Below, in pieces: positions 44,535 to 54,131 of a DNA stretch of 64,000 nucleotides (the first letter of the stretch is position 1; the number at the start of each line of letters is the position of its first letter). Source of the stretch: Halobacteriovoraceae bacterium (lineage in GTDB: Bacteria > Bdellovibrionota > Bacteriovoracia > Bacteriovoracales > Bacteriovoracaceae); NCBI GenBank assembly GCA_002707495.1, contig PAMZ01000003.1, forward strand, positions 310,001-374,000, in the 5' to 3' direction. A model generated the notes under the pieces. The model saw only the letters and a program-made list of their open reading frames with translations, was not told the DNA's origin and searched no databases. Made by a program: the position numbers and the translations under genes.

Positions 44535-44981
44535 ATGACAAAAATAATCGGCACATTGATCGGAGCACTTATGGTGGGAGGACTTCTATTAGGTCCACTT
44601 CTAGGTTTAATACTAGTTTCGGATCACCCCTTTAATACCTTAAGCTACCAAGGCATTACAGAGGGTAAGATTATTGATTGCACCTCGATAAGAAGTTCTG
44701 GGTCTAGCGGGAAATACAGAAGAGTTCCCGTAGTCCTTTTCCTTGAAAACTTCAAGATTAGAGGATCAACAGATGAAGTGAGATGGATCTACCCATGTGA
44801 TCAAAGAATTGGAGATAATGTACCAGTTTACTACCTTTTAGAAGATCCCTCTAAAGCAGTTATAGCGACATTTTTCGATACTTGGTTCTACTTTAGCTTA
44901 CTTCTAGCCTGCTGCTTAATTTGGTATCCCATTTGTTTTTTCGGCTATCGGAAAAAGCTTAAAAAATCAGCTTCCAACTAG
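44535..44981 (+). CDS. DUF3592-like membrane protein
   Basis: 148 residues with transmembrane helices at about 5-28 and 113-137 enclosing an extracytoplasmic beta-rich domain. GKIIDCTSIRSS and VPVYYLLEDPSKAVI resemble the DUF3592 fold (small beta domain between two helices). It starts two bases after the peptidase gene ends, suggesting cotranscription, and overlaps the convergent deamidase-like gene by four bases. Function unknown. Confidence 0.7.
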   Translation: MTKIIGTLIGALMVGGLLLGPLLGLILVSDHPFNTLSYQGITEGKIIDCTSIRSSGSSGKYRRVPVVLFLENFKIRGSTDEVRWIYPCDQRIGDNVPVYYLLEDPSKAVIATFFDTWFYFSLLLACCLIWYPICFFGYRKKLKKSASN

Positions 44982-46657
44982 CGTAGTACAAATCGTGAAG
45001 CATCCAACACATAGTTTCTTCTATAGTCGTTTGAATAAAATACAATTTTACCGTTCTCAAACACCTCTACGACCCTTCCCGTATCATTATCACGAGTGTC
45101 TCTTACAGAACTTCCTTCACAAATACTACCAATACACTGAGTTTTCAGACTAAAACGAGAGGCAGATAGCACATAATTTTGGTTATATTTATCTGAAGCG
45201 AAAAGGACCTTTCCATTCTCAAAAGCCTTAACGATTCGTCCTCGATCGTTATCGTTAGTATCTAAAACTCTATCACCAGTACAGATTCTGCCATAACACT
45301 GACTCTCTTTGCTAAACCTGGACGCTCTCAAAGTATAATTTCTTGAATATTTTTGAGAGTAGAATACAACTTTACCATTTTCAAAAACTTCTCTTATGGT
45401 CCCCTGATCATTATCGTTAGTATCGAGGACTCTATCTCGTTCACATAAATCTCTATAACAAAGAACTTTTAAGCTGAACCGCGAAGCCGGTAGATCATAT
45501 TCTTTTCGATACTTATCAGAATAGAAAATGAGCCTATTCCCACTAATAAGCCGAACGACTCGGCCTGTATCATCGTCGTTATTATCTATGACACGAGATC
45601 CTGCTACTAGTTCTGAGGAGTACTCACCTATTCTATTCGAAGAATCCTCAACTGGTGTATAAGCTGGCTCTGAGCCTCTTATTGGTTGATTAACGTCTCT
45701 CTCCAAAACATCTTCATTAGCGACTTCATCTCTAATCGTGATGTCACTTGGAAATTCTGGGATAATTCCATTCCATGAAATCAATGCATCTCTATAGGCG
45801 ATTTCAAGATTTTGATTCTGATACCCCCAAGTTTTCCAGTTTTTTTCGGCCAAATTCTCTAACTGATAGGGCTGCCAATAATACTGACTAGACTTCATAA
45901 GATAACAATATTCTTCTTCAGGATTGTTTTCGTATTCAGAGTAACTCGTTATCTCAGGGCAATGAGCCTTATTTCTCATAAAAAGATCTTTCCAATTTTC
46001 CTGATTGTAAGGGACCGAAGTAAAACCTTTATCGAGAACATATACATTATTCGAGTCATTCACTTCCGTATAAGGAGCGACATGAAACCACCATTTATAA
46101 TTATAATCCCTGATATACTTTCGTGTGAAGAATAACCAAATCTTTCCTAGACTGACTTGGGACTGAATCAATGTTTCATATGTCCACATATGGGCGCGAT
46201 TGTAGCACTGTGATTTGTCTCGCGTTCTGCGATTCATATCATCCATTATATCTTGGGCATCATTGTAGGAAGACAGTCTTGAAATACGAGAGTTCTCCAG
46301 TGGATTTTGAGTCGAAAACTGAATTTGGTTAAACCTGTTTTGATTAAACATCTCCTTAGGCTTTGCTGCTTCATTCAAAGTCTCACCCAATTTTACTTCT
46401 GAAATAATATCTGGAGTTTTCAGATTGTGAGAAATTTTGTTGAATTCGACTGACTTACCAGTAGAAAGGGCCTCTCTAATTTTGGCCAAAGCTAATGCAT
46501 CTTTAGAGTCAATTTGAATAATCTCACCATTGTCTAGAAAAACTCGTGTATAAAGGTCTTTTTCTCCTTCAGCCTCGAGAATCTCAACAACTCGATAAGA
46601 ATCTGCATATGTGACAAGTGAATTGATAGCCAACAAAGCTAGAATAAATACTTTCAT
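44978..46657 (-). CDS. Secreted protein-glutaminase-like deamidase with four C-terminal repeats
   Basis: 559 residues with a signal peptide (to about residue 18, VTYA). The central domain has CYNRAHMW (C151), KWWFHVAP (H192) and VYVLDKGF (D209), the Cys-His-Asp triad layout of protein-glutaminase (Gln_deamidase_2, papain-like fold), which deamidates glutamine side chains in proteins. Residues 354-559 are four tandem repeats of exactly 54 residues, each with DxxDNDxGR and FENGKVVFYS, probably beta-barrel binding modules with paired cysteines in the linkers. Likely a secreted enzyme acting on other proteins, perhaps of prey. Overlaps the convergent gene by four bases. Confidence 0.78.
   Translation of the reverse strand: MKVFILALLAINSLVTYADSYRVVEILEAEGEKDLYTRVFLDNGEIIQIDSKDALALAKIREALSTGKSVEFNKISHNLKTPDIISEVKLGETLNEAAKPKEMFNQNRFNQIQFSTQNPLENSRISRLSSYNDAQDIMDDMNRRTRDKSQCYNRAHMWTYETLIQSQVSLGKIWLFFTRKYIRDYNYKWWFHVAPYTEVNDSNNVYVLDKGFTSVPYNQENWKDLFMRNKAHCPEITSYSEYENNPEEEYCYLMKSSQYYWQPYQLENLAEKNWKTWGYQNQNLEIAYRDALISWNGIIPEFPSDITIRDEVANEDVLERDVNQPIRGSEPAYTPVEDSSNRIGEYSSELVAGSRVIDNNDDDTGRVVRLISGNRLIFYSDKYRKEYDLPASRFSLKVLCYRDLCERDRVLDTNDNDQGTIREVFENGKVVFYSQKYSRNYTLRASRFSKESQCYGRICTGDRVLDTNDNDRGRIVKAFENGKVLFASDKYNQNYVLSASRFSLKTQCIGSICEGSSVRDTRDNDTGRVVEVFENGKIVFYSNDYRRNYVLDASRFVLR
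44981..45598 (-). repeat. Four tandem 54-residue repeats in the deamidase-like gene
   Basis: Units begin at residues 354, 408, 462 and 516, a constant 162-base spacing; the last is truncated to 44 residues. Each holds RVLDTNDND, a FENGKV turn, FYSxKYxRNY and an ASRFS end; linkers between units contain a Cys pair (CYRDLC, CYGRIC, CIGSIC). Similar at DNA level too, which suggests duplication within the gene. Confidence 0.9.
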
Positions 46658-46731
46658 CTATTTTCCCCGCATAAAATAAATTGGCGCAGCTATACCCGTA
46701 TTCTCAAAAATTCTCTATATAGTTGAAATAT

Positions 46732-47826
46732 TTACAGCTTGTTAGCCCAGATACTGACCTGTCTTTTACACTGCTTTTTGAAGTATTTTAAGCGACTTAG
46801 TGACTCTCTGTTTTGATGATAAAACTCTATAACGTTTATCAATGAAGAATTATCGAGACTTCGCCTCTGAGGGAAGTCCCGATCAAGTTTTTCGGTAGAG
46901 AACTGATAATGCCGATTCGCAAAGTCCTTATTCTTTTTAACTTCTCTATCTAACACAAAATCACTTAATGATCTTGGTTTGGAAAAACGAATTTTAAGCG
47001 GAATAGAATTTTCTATCAGTCTTCGCAGATTTTCAATTTTTGCATTTTCTAATTGCGAGTAAGTTAAATTAAAAAAACCAAATTCAGGCATCTTTACATA
47101 ATGACAAATCCAATCAACCACATCATCAATGCATATCAATGCAAGTTTGGAAGAAGGATCTAGATCCAAGTTTAATTTTTTGACTCCTAAATCATTAAGC
47201 CTGTGAAACCCCTCAAGAAACATATAAAAACCAAAACTCTTTAGTCGACACCAACCAGTTTGAGAGTGCCCTATGATAATGCCTGGTCTAAAAACTCGAT
47301 ATGGTATCTCTAGTTTTTCAGCAATGAGTGAGATCTTAGTCTCTGCTAGCCATTTACTCGCTTGATAGCTATTTTGAGGGTGATTTTGGAGACAAATATT
47401 CTCGTCAATCAATCCTTCATTTTGAGAGAAATAGAGAGTCGAAATATAATTAAAGCTTAAAGCCTCCAATGACTTTGCCAACTCCAGAAGAGCTATTGAT
47501 TGAGAGACATTGAAGCTCAATGATTTACCCATCTTCTTCCAAGCATAACTCATTTCTGCGGCAGAGTGTATAAAGTGAACTTCATCAGTGCTTTGCGACT
47601 TAAGTTCACTCTCCAGTTGTTTACTTTCACTATCAAATACTTTTAGTCTTTCAAAATTTATATCGGTTCCAAATCCTATAGCTGCAGATTGAACCGAATT
47701 TTCCACCCGCTCCCTAGCTCCCTCTCCTCTAGCGAGAGCGAAAACTTGATGTCCATCTTTTAGTAGCTCCTGGGCCAAAGAACTCCCCAAGAATCCTGTC
47801 GTACCCGTGATAACAAAAGTCTTCAT
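46732..47826 (-). CDS. NAD(P)-dependent thioester (fatty acyl) reductase-like SDR
   Basis: 364 residues. TGTTGFLGSSL is the Rossmann dinucleotide loop of extended SDRs, and YQASKWLAE gives the catalytic Tyr and Lys. The layout (TTGFLGSSL, LSFNYISTLYFS, YRVFRPGIIIGHSQ) fits the NAD_binding_4 group that includes fatty acyl-CoA reductases. It lies 13 bases after the stop of the alkyl-DHAP synthase gene. Fatty alcohol made by such a reductase is a substrate of that synthase, so the pair probably makes ether lipid. Reductase specificity is inference; a nucleotide-sugar epimerase is the alternative. Confidence 0.75.
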   Translation of the reverse strand: MKTFVITGTTGFLGSSLAQELLKDGHQVFALARGEGARERVENSVQSAAIGFGTDINFERLKVFDSESKQLESELKSQSTDEVHFIHSAAEMSYAWKKMGKSLSFNVSQSIALLELAKSLEALSFNYISTLYFSQNEGLIDENICLQNHPQNSYQASKWLAETKISLIAEKLEIPYRVFRPGIIIGHSQTGWCRLKSFGFYMFLEGFHRLNDLGVKKLNLDLDPSSKLALICIDDVVDWICHYVKMPEFGFFNLTYSQLENAKIENLRRLIENSIPLKIRFSKPRSLSDFVLDREVKKNKDFANRHYQFSTEKLDRDFPQRRSLDNSSLINVIEFYHQNRESLSRLKYFKKQCKRQVSIWANKL

Positions 47827-47839
47827 ATGGCGAACTCCC

Positions 47840-49483
47840 TCAAAATATTTTCCCGGAGTTAAAAATAGCTCTCAAATCGACACTTGATTTAAAGTTTTTC
47901 AGAATTTGGATTCCCTGACTACCAATTTCTTCTTCAAGCCATTTTTTGTGTTCATAGCCTACTCCGTGATGGTGAGAAACAGATCCTCCATGAGACACAA
48001 AGATCTCTTCTGTTTTAGATTTTAAGCTTTCATAAAGTTCAAGATTATCTCCCTTTTTTGCTTGTGCCCCCCAAGTAAAATACAAAGAAGCACCCGAGTG
48101 ATAAGTGTGAGAGATATGACATGAAATTAAAATTTTTCTCTCCCACAAGCTTTCAAGATTTTTCACCTCTTCTACGACTTTATTGTAGAGACTTTGAACT
48201 TGAGACCATGAACAAACCGTTTCTGAAACATCGGCGACACAATCATAATTCATCACATAGTCTCGCACATAAGGAAAATCATATTTCGTCTGTTCAAAGG
48301 ACTTACTCGCTCCCTCCCCCACATCAAAGGCATTAAATGAAGAAAAAATATTTTTAGCCAAGATAACCTGCTCTTTTACACTTTTTTTATCTCCTTCAAA
48401 ACAAACCAATAATAAGCAAAGTTCATCTGAGTTAAAGCGCTTTATCTGAGAGAGATATTTTTTTACAGCTTGACTCTTGAGTGTCTGGAAAGGCCCAGGG
48501 ATCTCTTTAAAAGCCATAGACATTTTCGTTTTTTCGTTATCGCTGAGCCTATAAAAGCTAGGGGTAAGCCCTTGTCTTCGCGCGCTCAATATCGCCTCAA
48601 TTCCAGCCGAGAATTCAGGGAAAAAGAAGCCAATTATTTTTTTCTCCATAGGCTTGGGATGAATTTTGACTGTAATCTCAGTAATTATTCCAAAGATTCC
48701 TTCAGACCCAATAAAGAGGTGTTTTAAATCAATCCCATTGGATGATCTAGGAAGGTTTCTTATAGTCAGCTCTCCATTAGATGTAATTATTTTTAATCCG
48801 ATTACCATGTCCTCAATTTTGCCGTAGCGATCACTTTGCATCCCCGCACTACGAGTCGCGACCCAACCACCTAAAGTTGAAAACTGAAAGGAATCAGGAA
48901 AATGTCCTAGTGTCATTGAATAGAAGTCAAGCCTCTTTTCTAGCTCGGGACCCAAAATACCAGCACCAAAAGTAGCCTGCATCGATGTTTTATCGATATC
49001 AATAAGCTGGTTAAAGAGTTTCATATCAACTGTAATTTTAACTCTCTCTCGAAGACCTAAAAACTCAACACTACCGACAATATTGCTTCCACCTCCGAAT
49101 GGAATAATCTCTATGTTCTCAGACTTTGCAAGATCTACTAAGGCCAATATTTCATGGCTTTTTTTAGGGTAAACGATAACGTCCGGTAAAGTTTTAAACT
49201 CACCTTTTCTGGCCCTAAATAGGTCTCGATAAGACTTTCCATAAGCATGTAAAATGCGAGAATGATCACAAATCTCAACTCTCTGCTTGGAAAAAATAGA
49301 CTCAATTTTAGAGAGAAGCTCGTCATGAATAATTGAAGCTGGAATTTCAATTGAAGAAAACTCGACAGGTTTCACCTCTTCGAAATTCGAGATACTTAAT
49401 GTCTCTTTAATATACTGAAGAAAATAAGGTCGACGCTCGGAATCAAAGGATTGATTCTCATCTCCCCAGCCCCACCATTTCAT
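47840..49483 (-). CDS. Alkyldihydroxyacetonephosphate synthase-like FAD enzyme
   Basis: 547 residues from ATG 49483, preferred because AAGG lies eight bases upstream and the family opening KWWGWGDE follows; an earlier ATG at 49501 is in frame. FAD-binding segments are clear (IIPFGGGSNIVG, FSTLGGWVATRSAGM, GSEGIFGIITE). The C-terminal HISHTYHSGASLYFTWG and VSHHHGVGYEHKKW are hallmarks of alkyl-DHAP synthase (AGPS), which replaces the acyl chain of acyl-DHAP with a fatty alcohol to start ether-lipid synthesis. The reductase gene downstream fits this. A generic D-lactate-type oxidase is the fallback. Confidence 0.88.
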   Translation of the reverse strand: MKWWGWGDENQSFDSERRPYFLQYIKETLSISNFEEVKPVEFSSIEIPASIIHDELLSKIESIFSKQRVEICDHSRILHAYGKSYRDLFRARKGEFKTLPDVIVYPKKSHEILALVDLAKSENIEIIPFGGGSNIVGSVEFLGLRERVKITVDMKLFNQLIDIDKTSMQATFGAGILGPELEKRLDFYSMTLGHFPDSFQFSTLGGWVATRSAGMQSDRYGKIEDMVIGLKIITSNGELTIRNLPRSSNGIDLKHLFIGSEGIFGIITEITVKIHPKPMEKKIIGFFFPEFSAGIEAILSARRQGLTPSFYRLSDNEKTKMSMAFKEIPGPFQTLKSQAVKKYLSQIKRFNSDELCLLLVCFEGDKKSVKEQVILAKNIFSSFNAFDVGEGASKSFEQTKYDFPYVRDYVMNYDCVADVSETVCSWSQVQSLYNKVVEEVKNLESLWERKILISCHISHTYHSGASLYFTWGAQAKKGDNLELYESLKSKTEEIFVSHGGSVSHHHGVGYEHKKWLEEEIGSQGIQILKNFKSSVDLRAIFNSGKIF

Positions 49484-49546
49484 TTGCGATACCTTAGTCA
49501 TTTAAAGATATTACAACAGCGATCCCTTAAGTAAATGGGAAATCTT

Positions 49547-50530
49547 TTATAAGCTTCTGATCTTCATGATAAGATCTCGAAAATCTTTTCCTTTTTCAGC
49601 CAGTTTTTCCTGTAGACGAGAAACTTTCTGAACAAAAGGTTTTTTGTCTGGAAAGTGAAACTGTACACCTAATTGCTCTTCGGCAAATTTTTTGTATTCT
49701 CTGGTTTTTGATTGCCAAATTTTACGTTGAAAATATTTAGAGTCATTTGCAGCTTGTTTTAAGATTTCTCTCTCTTTAATTGTCAGTCTTTTCCAAATCT
49801 CGCTGCTTATAATGAGAATATCCGGAGAAATAATATGCTCATCAAAAGAATAATGCTTAGCAGCCTCCCCATGGCGAGACAGTACTAGCGCTGAAATATT
49901 ATTCTCAGCACCATCTATGACCCCTTGTTGAAGAGCTGTATAAATTTCTCCGTAACCCATAGGAGTGGGTGATCCACCCAATTCGTTCATCATTTCTATG
50001 ACTGTTTTTGAACCCATAACCCTAATTTTTATTCCTTCTAAATCAGAAGGCCTTAAAATAGGCTTTTTAGCGTAAAAACTTCTAGCTCCGCTATCATAAT
50101 AAGTTAGCCCTCTAAACTGTTTGCTTTCGCTATGACGTAGCATGAATTCACCTATATCACTGTCGAAAACTTTATAGGCGTGGTCCTTAGATCTAAAAAT
50201 AAAAGGCAGATTATAAACACCATAAAGAGGGACAAAAGATTCTAGAGAGAGCGCTGAGACCTTAGTCATAGCTACCGCCCCTAACTGTATTAACTCCAAC
50301 ACTTCTCTTTCACGACCAAGTTGACCATTTGAGTATATTTTAATTTGAAGCTTACCTTGAGAGTCTTGATAAACTTTGTCTGCAAAAAACTTCATCCCCA
50401 AATGAACAGGATGATTTTCATCTAAATTATGAGCTAACATCAAAACTTTTTTAGAATGAGAGCGTGAGTCAATATGAAAAACAATACTCATGACAACAAG
50501 TGAAAAGAGAGGAATTAATATCTTCTTCAA
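49547..50530 (-). CDS. dctP: TRAP transporter substrate-binding protein
   Basis: 327 residues with an N-terminal signal (to about 23). The DctP fold is shown by NLDENHPVHLGMKFFADKV, YNLPFIFRSKDHAYKVF, LRPSDLEGIKIRV (with the conserved Arg that binds the substrate carboxylate) and GEIYTALQQGVIDGAENN. It catches the solute in the periplasm for DctQM. Its start overlaps the GH31 gene by four bases, so it is the last gene of a four-gene operon. The conserved Arg suggests an acidic substrate, which contrasts with a neutral-sugar role for GH31. Confidence 0.93.
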   Translation of the reverse strand: MKKILIPLFSLVVMSIVFHIDSRSHSKKVLMLAHNLDENHPVHLGMKFFADKVYQDSQGKLQIKIYSNGQLGREREVLELIQLGAVAMTKVSALSLESFVPLYGVYNLPFIFRSKDHAYKVFDSDIGEFMLRHSESKQFRGLTYYDSGARSFYAKKPILRPSDLEGIKIRVMGSKTVIEMMNELGGSPTPMGYGEIYTALQQGVIDGAENNISALVLSRHGEAAKHYSFDEHIISPDILIISSEIWKRLTIKEREILKQAANDSKYFQRKIWQSKTREYKKFAEEQLGVQFHFPDKKPFVQKVSRLQEKLAEKGKDFRDLIMKIRSL

Positions 50531-52830
50531 ATCACAACCTCGCTCCCTCTACTTCCATTAATTTCAAAGGGTCTATTTTTTACCATATCTCGGAAGAAAA
50601 TTTTAGTTGATTTGAATTGATTGAAACATTTTAAATCAATACAGACTCTATCAGAGTTAACTTTTACTGCACCCTCAATCTTTAAAAATTCGCCCGACTT
50701 ATAGTTTAAAGTCTCACCGTCATCGTCATAGAAGGTAAATTCACTTTTATTATTTTCATCATCTAAGAATGTCAAAAACTCGAGTCGCTCCGAAGTTAGA
50801 GTCGCAATGATACCTCCCTCCCTAACAAAAAGTGGAATCGATGACTCATCAACACTTATCTCATGTCGTCCTGGCGAATACTTTTTGCCCGAGTAAAAAT
50901 CATACCAAAACATATCTCCTGGAAGATAAATCGTCCTTTGCGAAATTCCGGGCTCGATCACGCTTGCGACCAGAAGGTTTTCTCCTAATAGAAATTCTCC
51001 CCAATCAAGATAATTTTGATTATCCTGCTCAGCTAGGCTGAATATTGGCCTAATAATAGGCTCATAGGCATTGTGAGCCTGATACACTAAGTTATAAAGG
51101 AATGGTTTAAGCTTTTCTCTTAAACTAAAAGCTTTCAGTACCAAAGGAAATATTTCTGGATACATCCAAGGCTCTGTTACACTTCCATCACTATTCCAGG
51201 AGTGAATCGTAAATCGAGGATAAAAGATTCCATTTTGTATCCACCTCAATAGAAGTTCAGGCCCTGGCTTAGGTCCAGAAAAACCACCTACATCATGTCC
51301 AATATTGTACATTCCACTTAAACTTAGGTTTATCGCCATATTAATATTGAAACGAATAGTTTTCCATTCAGTTCTGTTATCTCCCGACCATGTTTGAGCG
51401 TATCTTTGAAGCCCTGGCATGCCACAACGAGATATAAGCCATGCCCTCTCTTTTGGTTTTTCTTCAACTTGCGCTTCGTATGAAGACTGAACCATAAGTA
51501 GTGGCTGAATAGGTCTCATATATTTAACTGGAATGGGAGAACCAAATCCTTTGCAGACAGCTTCATCATCCCAGACTTCGTACTCGTTATTATCATTCCA
51601 AGTAGAGTCCACCCCAAGCTCTAATAATTTCTCCTTAATGTTTTTCTTCCACCATTTTCTTGTTTTTGGGTTCGTAAAATCTAAGTGAGATCCTGAACCG
51701 TCCCAAAAAGGTGAAATTTCAGGAGCTTTTCTAAAAGAGCATTGAATGAATAAATCCTTTATACTTTCATATTCAGGATGATCGTCGAGAAGCACCGGTT
51801 TAATATTTGCAGCAACACGAATACCAGCTTGATGAAATTTGTCTAACATTTTTTTGGGTTCAGGAATCTTATTTAAATTCCAATTAAAGACATATCGCTT
51901 ATCACCAATCGAGGTGTAACCCGACGACAATTGAAAAGAGGAACAGGAAAGCTTATGCTCTTCTATTCTTTCCACAAAATGTGCAAGTTGCTTTTGAGCA
52001 TCTGGAGCATCTGTGTAGGCCATAGTTGAACCGCTATATCCCAAAGACCATTTAGGGGGTAGGATCGTTTTGCCTGTAAGCCATGAGTACATTTGAGTGA
52101 TATCTAGAACTTTTTCTTTAAAGAGGAGATAATACTCTAGATCTCCACTTGAGGCATAATAAGAAGTGTATGCACCATGGTAGTTATCAATCTCTTTTCC
52201 AAGATTGAAAGTTGAATGGGAAAAATTATCATAGAATATCCCTACGCTCGATTTTTCGCGCTTTCGAATATAAAAAGGATAGTGCTTATACAATGGATCA
52301 GTAAACTCGGCATCATATCCCATAGCATCCAAATTTTTCATTTCAAAAGCTTGCCCTCTTTTATCCAGAGGACCAGTTTTCTCTCCAAGACCAAAAAACT
52401 TTTCATCCTCAAAAAGCTCTTGGTAATGGAAAATACGCTCATCTTTTACGCCAAAAAGATAAGGTAGAGTCTTTCTATCTTTTAAAACTAAATCATGATT
52501 ATGATACCAATTCATGCCAAATGGCTCTAAGCACACTTTAACTTGAATTTTTTCCCCTCTAAGCCACAAGTCATTTTCATTTTTTTCAAGTTTCCAGTTA
52601 GGACAAGAAAAACCTTCAAGTGAGGATCTCTTACGACCCTCGGGAGGTAACTCATCAAGTCCCGGGCAAATGGACCATGTTCTATCAAGGTAATATTGGT
52701 CGTTTTTTAAGAAGCTTACTTTGACTAAGTCATTCTCCAATAAGCTAATATTGACAAGATGGGTTTCCATTTCTATCTTCAGAGAATTTGAGGAAGCTTT
52801 ATAGCTTTGAAATTTACCAAGATCTCGCAT
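50527..52830 (-). CDS. GH31 family alpha-glycosidase
   Basis: 767 residues from ATG 52830 (a TTG six bases earlier is an alternative), no signal peptide, thus cytoplasmic. The GH31 core includes FFGLGEKTG, WSLGYSGS, the nucleophile segment STWNDNNEYEVW, and the acid/base segment QTWSGDNRTEW, followed by GHDVGGFSG and a C-terminal beta domain with DDGETLNY. Members hydrolyse alpha-glucosides, alpha-xylosides and related bonds. The gene lies inside a TRAP operon, overlapping dctP downstream and nearly touching dctM upstream. It probably degrades the solute imported by that transporter; which glycoside is unknown. Confidence 0.93.
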   Translation of the reverse strand: MRDLGKFQSYKASSNSLKIEMETHLVNISLLENDLVKVSFLKNDQYYLDRTWSICPGLDELPPEGRKRSSLEGFSCPNWKLEKNENDLWLRGEKIQVKVCLEPFGMNWYHNHDLVLKDRKTLPYLFGVKDERIFHYQELFEDEKFFGLGEKTGPLDKRGQAFEMKNLDAMGYDAEFTDPLYKHYPFYIRKREKSSVGIFYDNFSHSTFNLGKEIDNYHGAYTSYYASSGDLEYYLLFKEKVLDITQMYSWLTGKTILPPKWSLGYSGSTMAYTDAPDAQKQLAHFVERIEEHKLSCSSFQLSSGYTSIGDKRYVFNWNLNKIPEPKKMLDKFHQAGIRVAANIKPVLLDDHPEYESIKDLFIQCSFRKAPEISPFWDGSGSHLDFTNPKTRKWWKKNIKEKLLELGVDSTWNDNNEYEVWDDEAVCKGFGSPIPVKYMRPIQPLLMVQSSYEAQVEEKPKERAWLISRCGMPGLQRYAQTWSGDNRTEWKTIRFNINMAINLSLSGMYNIGHDVGGFSGPKPGPELLLRWIQNGIFYPRFTIHSWNSDGSVTEPWMYPEIFPLVLKAFSLREKLKPFLYNLVYQAHNAYEPIIRPIFSLAEQDNQNYLDWGEFLLGENLLVASVIEPGISQRTIYLPGDMFWYDFYSGKKYSPGRHEISVDESSIPLFVREGGIIATLTSERLEFLTFLDDENNKSEFTFYDDDGETLNYKSGEFLKIEGAVKVNSDRVCIDLKCFNQFKSTKIFFRDMVKNRPFEINGSRGSEVVI

Positions 52831-52832
52831 AA

Positions 52833-54131
52833 TCAATTGACCTCAAAAGCTGTTGGCAGCCAAAGACTTAGCTCTGGAATATAAGTCAGTAAAAGGAGCA
52901 CAGCAAACAGAACTACATACATAGGAATCAGATGTTTTATGACTGAAGTCAGAGGAACCTTAGCAATACTACAACCTACAAAAAGTGCACTTCCTACTGG
53001 TGGAGTACATATTCCGATACAGAGATTAAAAACGAGCATGATTCCAAAGTGCACTGGATCTATCCCAATTTTGGATACTACAGGTAGGAAAATTGGCGTG
53101 AAAATTAAAAGAGCTGGAGTAATATCCATAAAGGTTCCAACCACTAAAATAATTAAATTAAGAATAAGTAATAATAAAGTTTTAGATTCGGTAAAACTAG
53201 TGAGAGTATGAGCGATGAGGTTGGGAATATCCGCACTAGCCATGGCCCAACTCATCCCCGTACTTGCTCCCACTAAAAACAAAACGATCGATGTTGTTAC
53301 AATGGTTTTCTCTAAAATCACCTTTAGATCTCCCAAGGAAATCTCCTGATAAAAAAGTGATAAAACTAGAGCATAAATAACGGCTATCGCACTTGCCTCA
53401 GTCGCGGTAAAAACTCCCGCAATGATTCCACCGATCACGATAAAAACAAGTAAGAAGCTAGGGATTGCAGCGAGAGTTATTTGTATTGCTTCTCTTAATG
53501 TTTTTTTAGGAGCAAGGGGGTAGCCATTTCTTTTTGAGATAAATCCTGCCACAAACATAAGTCCTAAGCCTTGCAAGAGTCCTGGGATATAGCCTGCCAT
53601 AAAAAGTGCAGCCACCGAAGTCCCTCCACTAGCAAGTGAGTAGAGAATTAATGACCCAGACGGTGGAATAATTAATCCACTTGGACCACTTGCGATATTC
53701 ACTGCTGCACTAAAGTTGGGATCATAACCTTCTTCTTTTTGAATTGGCCCCATAATACCGCCGACAGCCGCCACTGAAGAAACGGCTGAACCGCTAATGG
53801 CGCCAAAAAGCATATTGGCAAGAATATTACAATGAGCGAGCGCTCCGGGAAGTCTTCCTCCCACTAACTTCGCAAACTCTATGAGCCTCAGGGCAATGCC
53901 CCCTTGATTCATAATATTACCGGCTAATATAAAAAAAGGAATCGCAAGTAATCCGAAGCTATCCAATGCTGTCATCATTTTTTGAGCGACTACCTTAGAC
54001 GCGATCTCGCTAGGAAAATGAACCACGAGAGAAAGAAAAGAGGCAAAAATAATACTGAAAGAGACTGGAGTTCCTAAAGCCAGCAAAATAAAAAAACTAA
54101 GACACAAAGTCACAATAGCAAGCTCAATCAC
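52833..54131 (-). CDS. dctM: TRAP transporter large permease
   Basis: 432 residues with about 12 transmembrane helices. Family segments are plain: LGTPVSFSIIFA, PFFILAGNIMNQGGIALRL, GAISGSAVSSVAAVG and CIGICTPPVGSALFVG. DctM moves solute with a sodium gradient. The GTG start overlaps the stop of dctQ by eight bases, and its stop lies next to the GH31 start. Co-translation of the four genes is likely. Confidence 0.95.
   Translation of the reverse strand: MIELAIVTLCLSFFILLALGTPVSFSIIFASFLSLVVHFPSEIASKVVAQKMMTALDSFGLLAIPFFILAGNIMNQGGIALRLIEFAKLVGGRLPGALAHCNILANMLFGAISGSAVSSVAAVGGIMGPIQKEEGYDPNFSAAVNIASGPSGLIIPPSGSLILYSLASGGTSVAALFMAGYIPGLLQGLGLMFVAGFISKRNGYPLAPKKTLREAIQITLAAIPSFLLVFIVIGGIIAGVFTATEASAIAVIYALVLSLFYQEISLGDLKVILEKTIVTTSIVLFLVGASTGMSWAMASADIPNLIAHTLTSFTESKTLLLLILNLIILVVGTFMDITPALLIFTPIFLPVVSKIGIDPVHFGIMLVFNLCIGICTPPVGSALFVGCSIAKVPLTSVIKHLIPMYVVLFAVLLLLTYIPELSLWLPTAFEVN

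Noticed and set aside
44981-45598. The repeats as recent recombination hot spot or mobile element
   Set aside because: They are in frame, of fixed length and fully within the coding region; no flanking duplications or terminal inverted repeats are seen.
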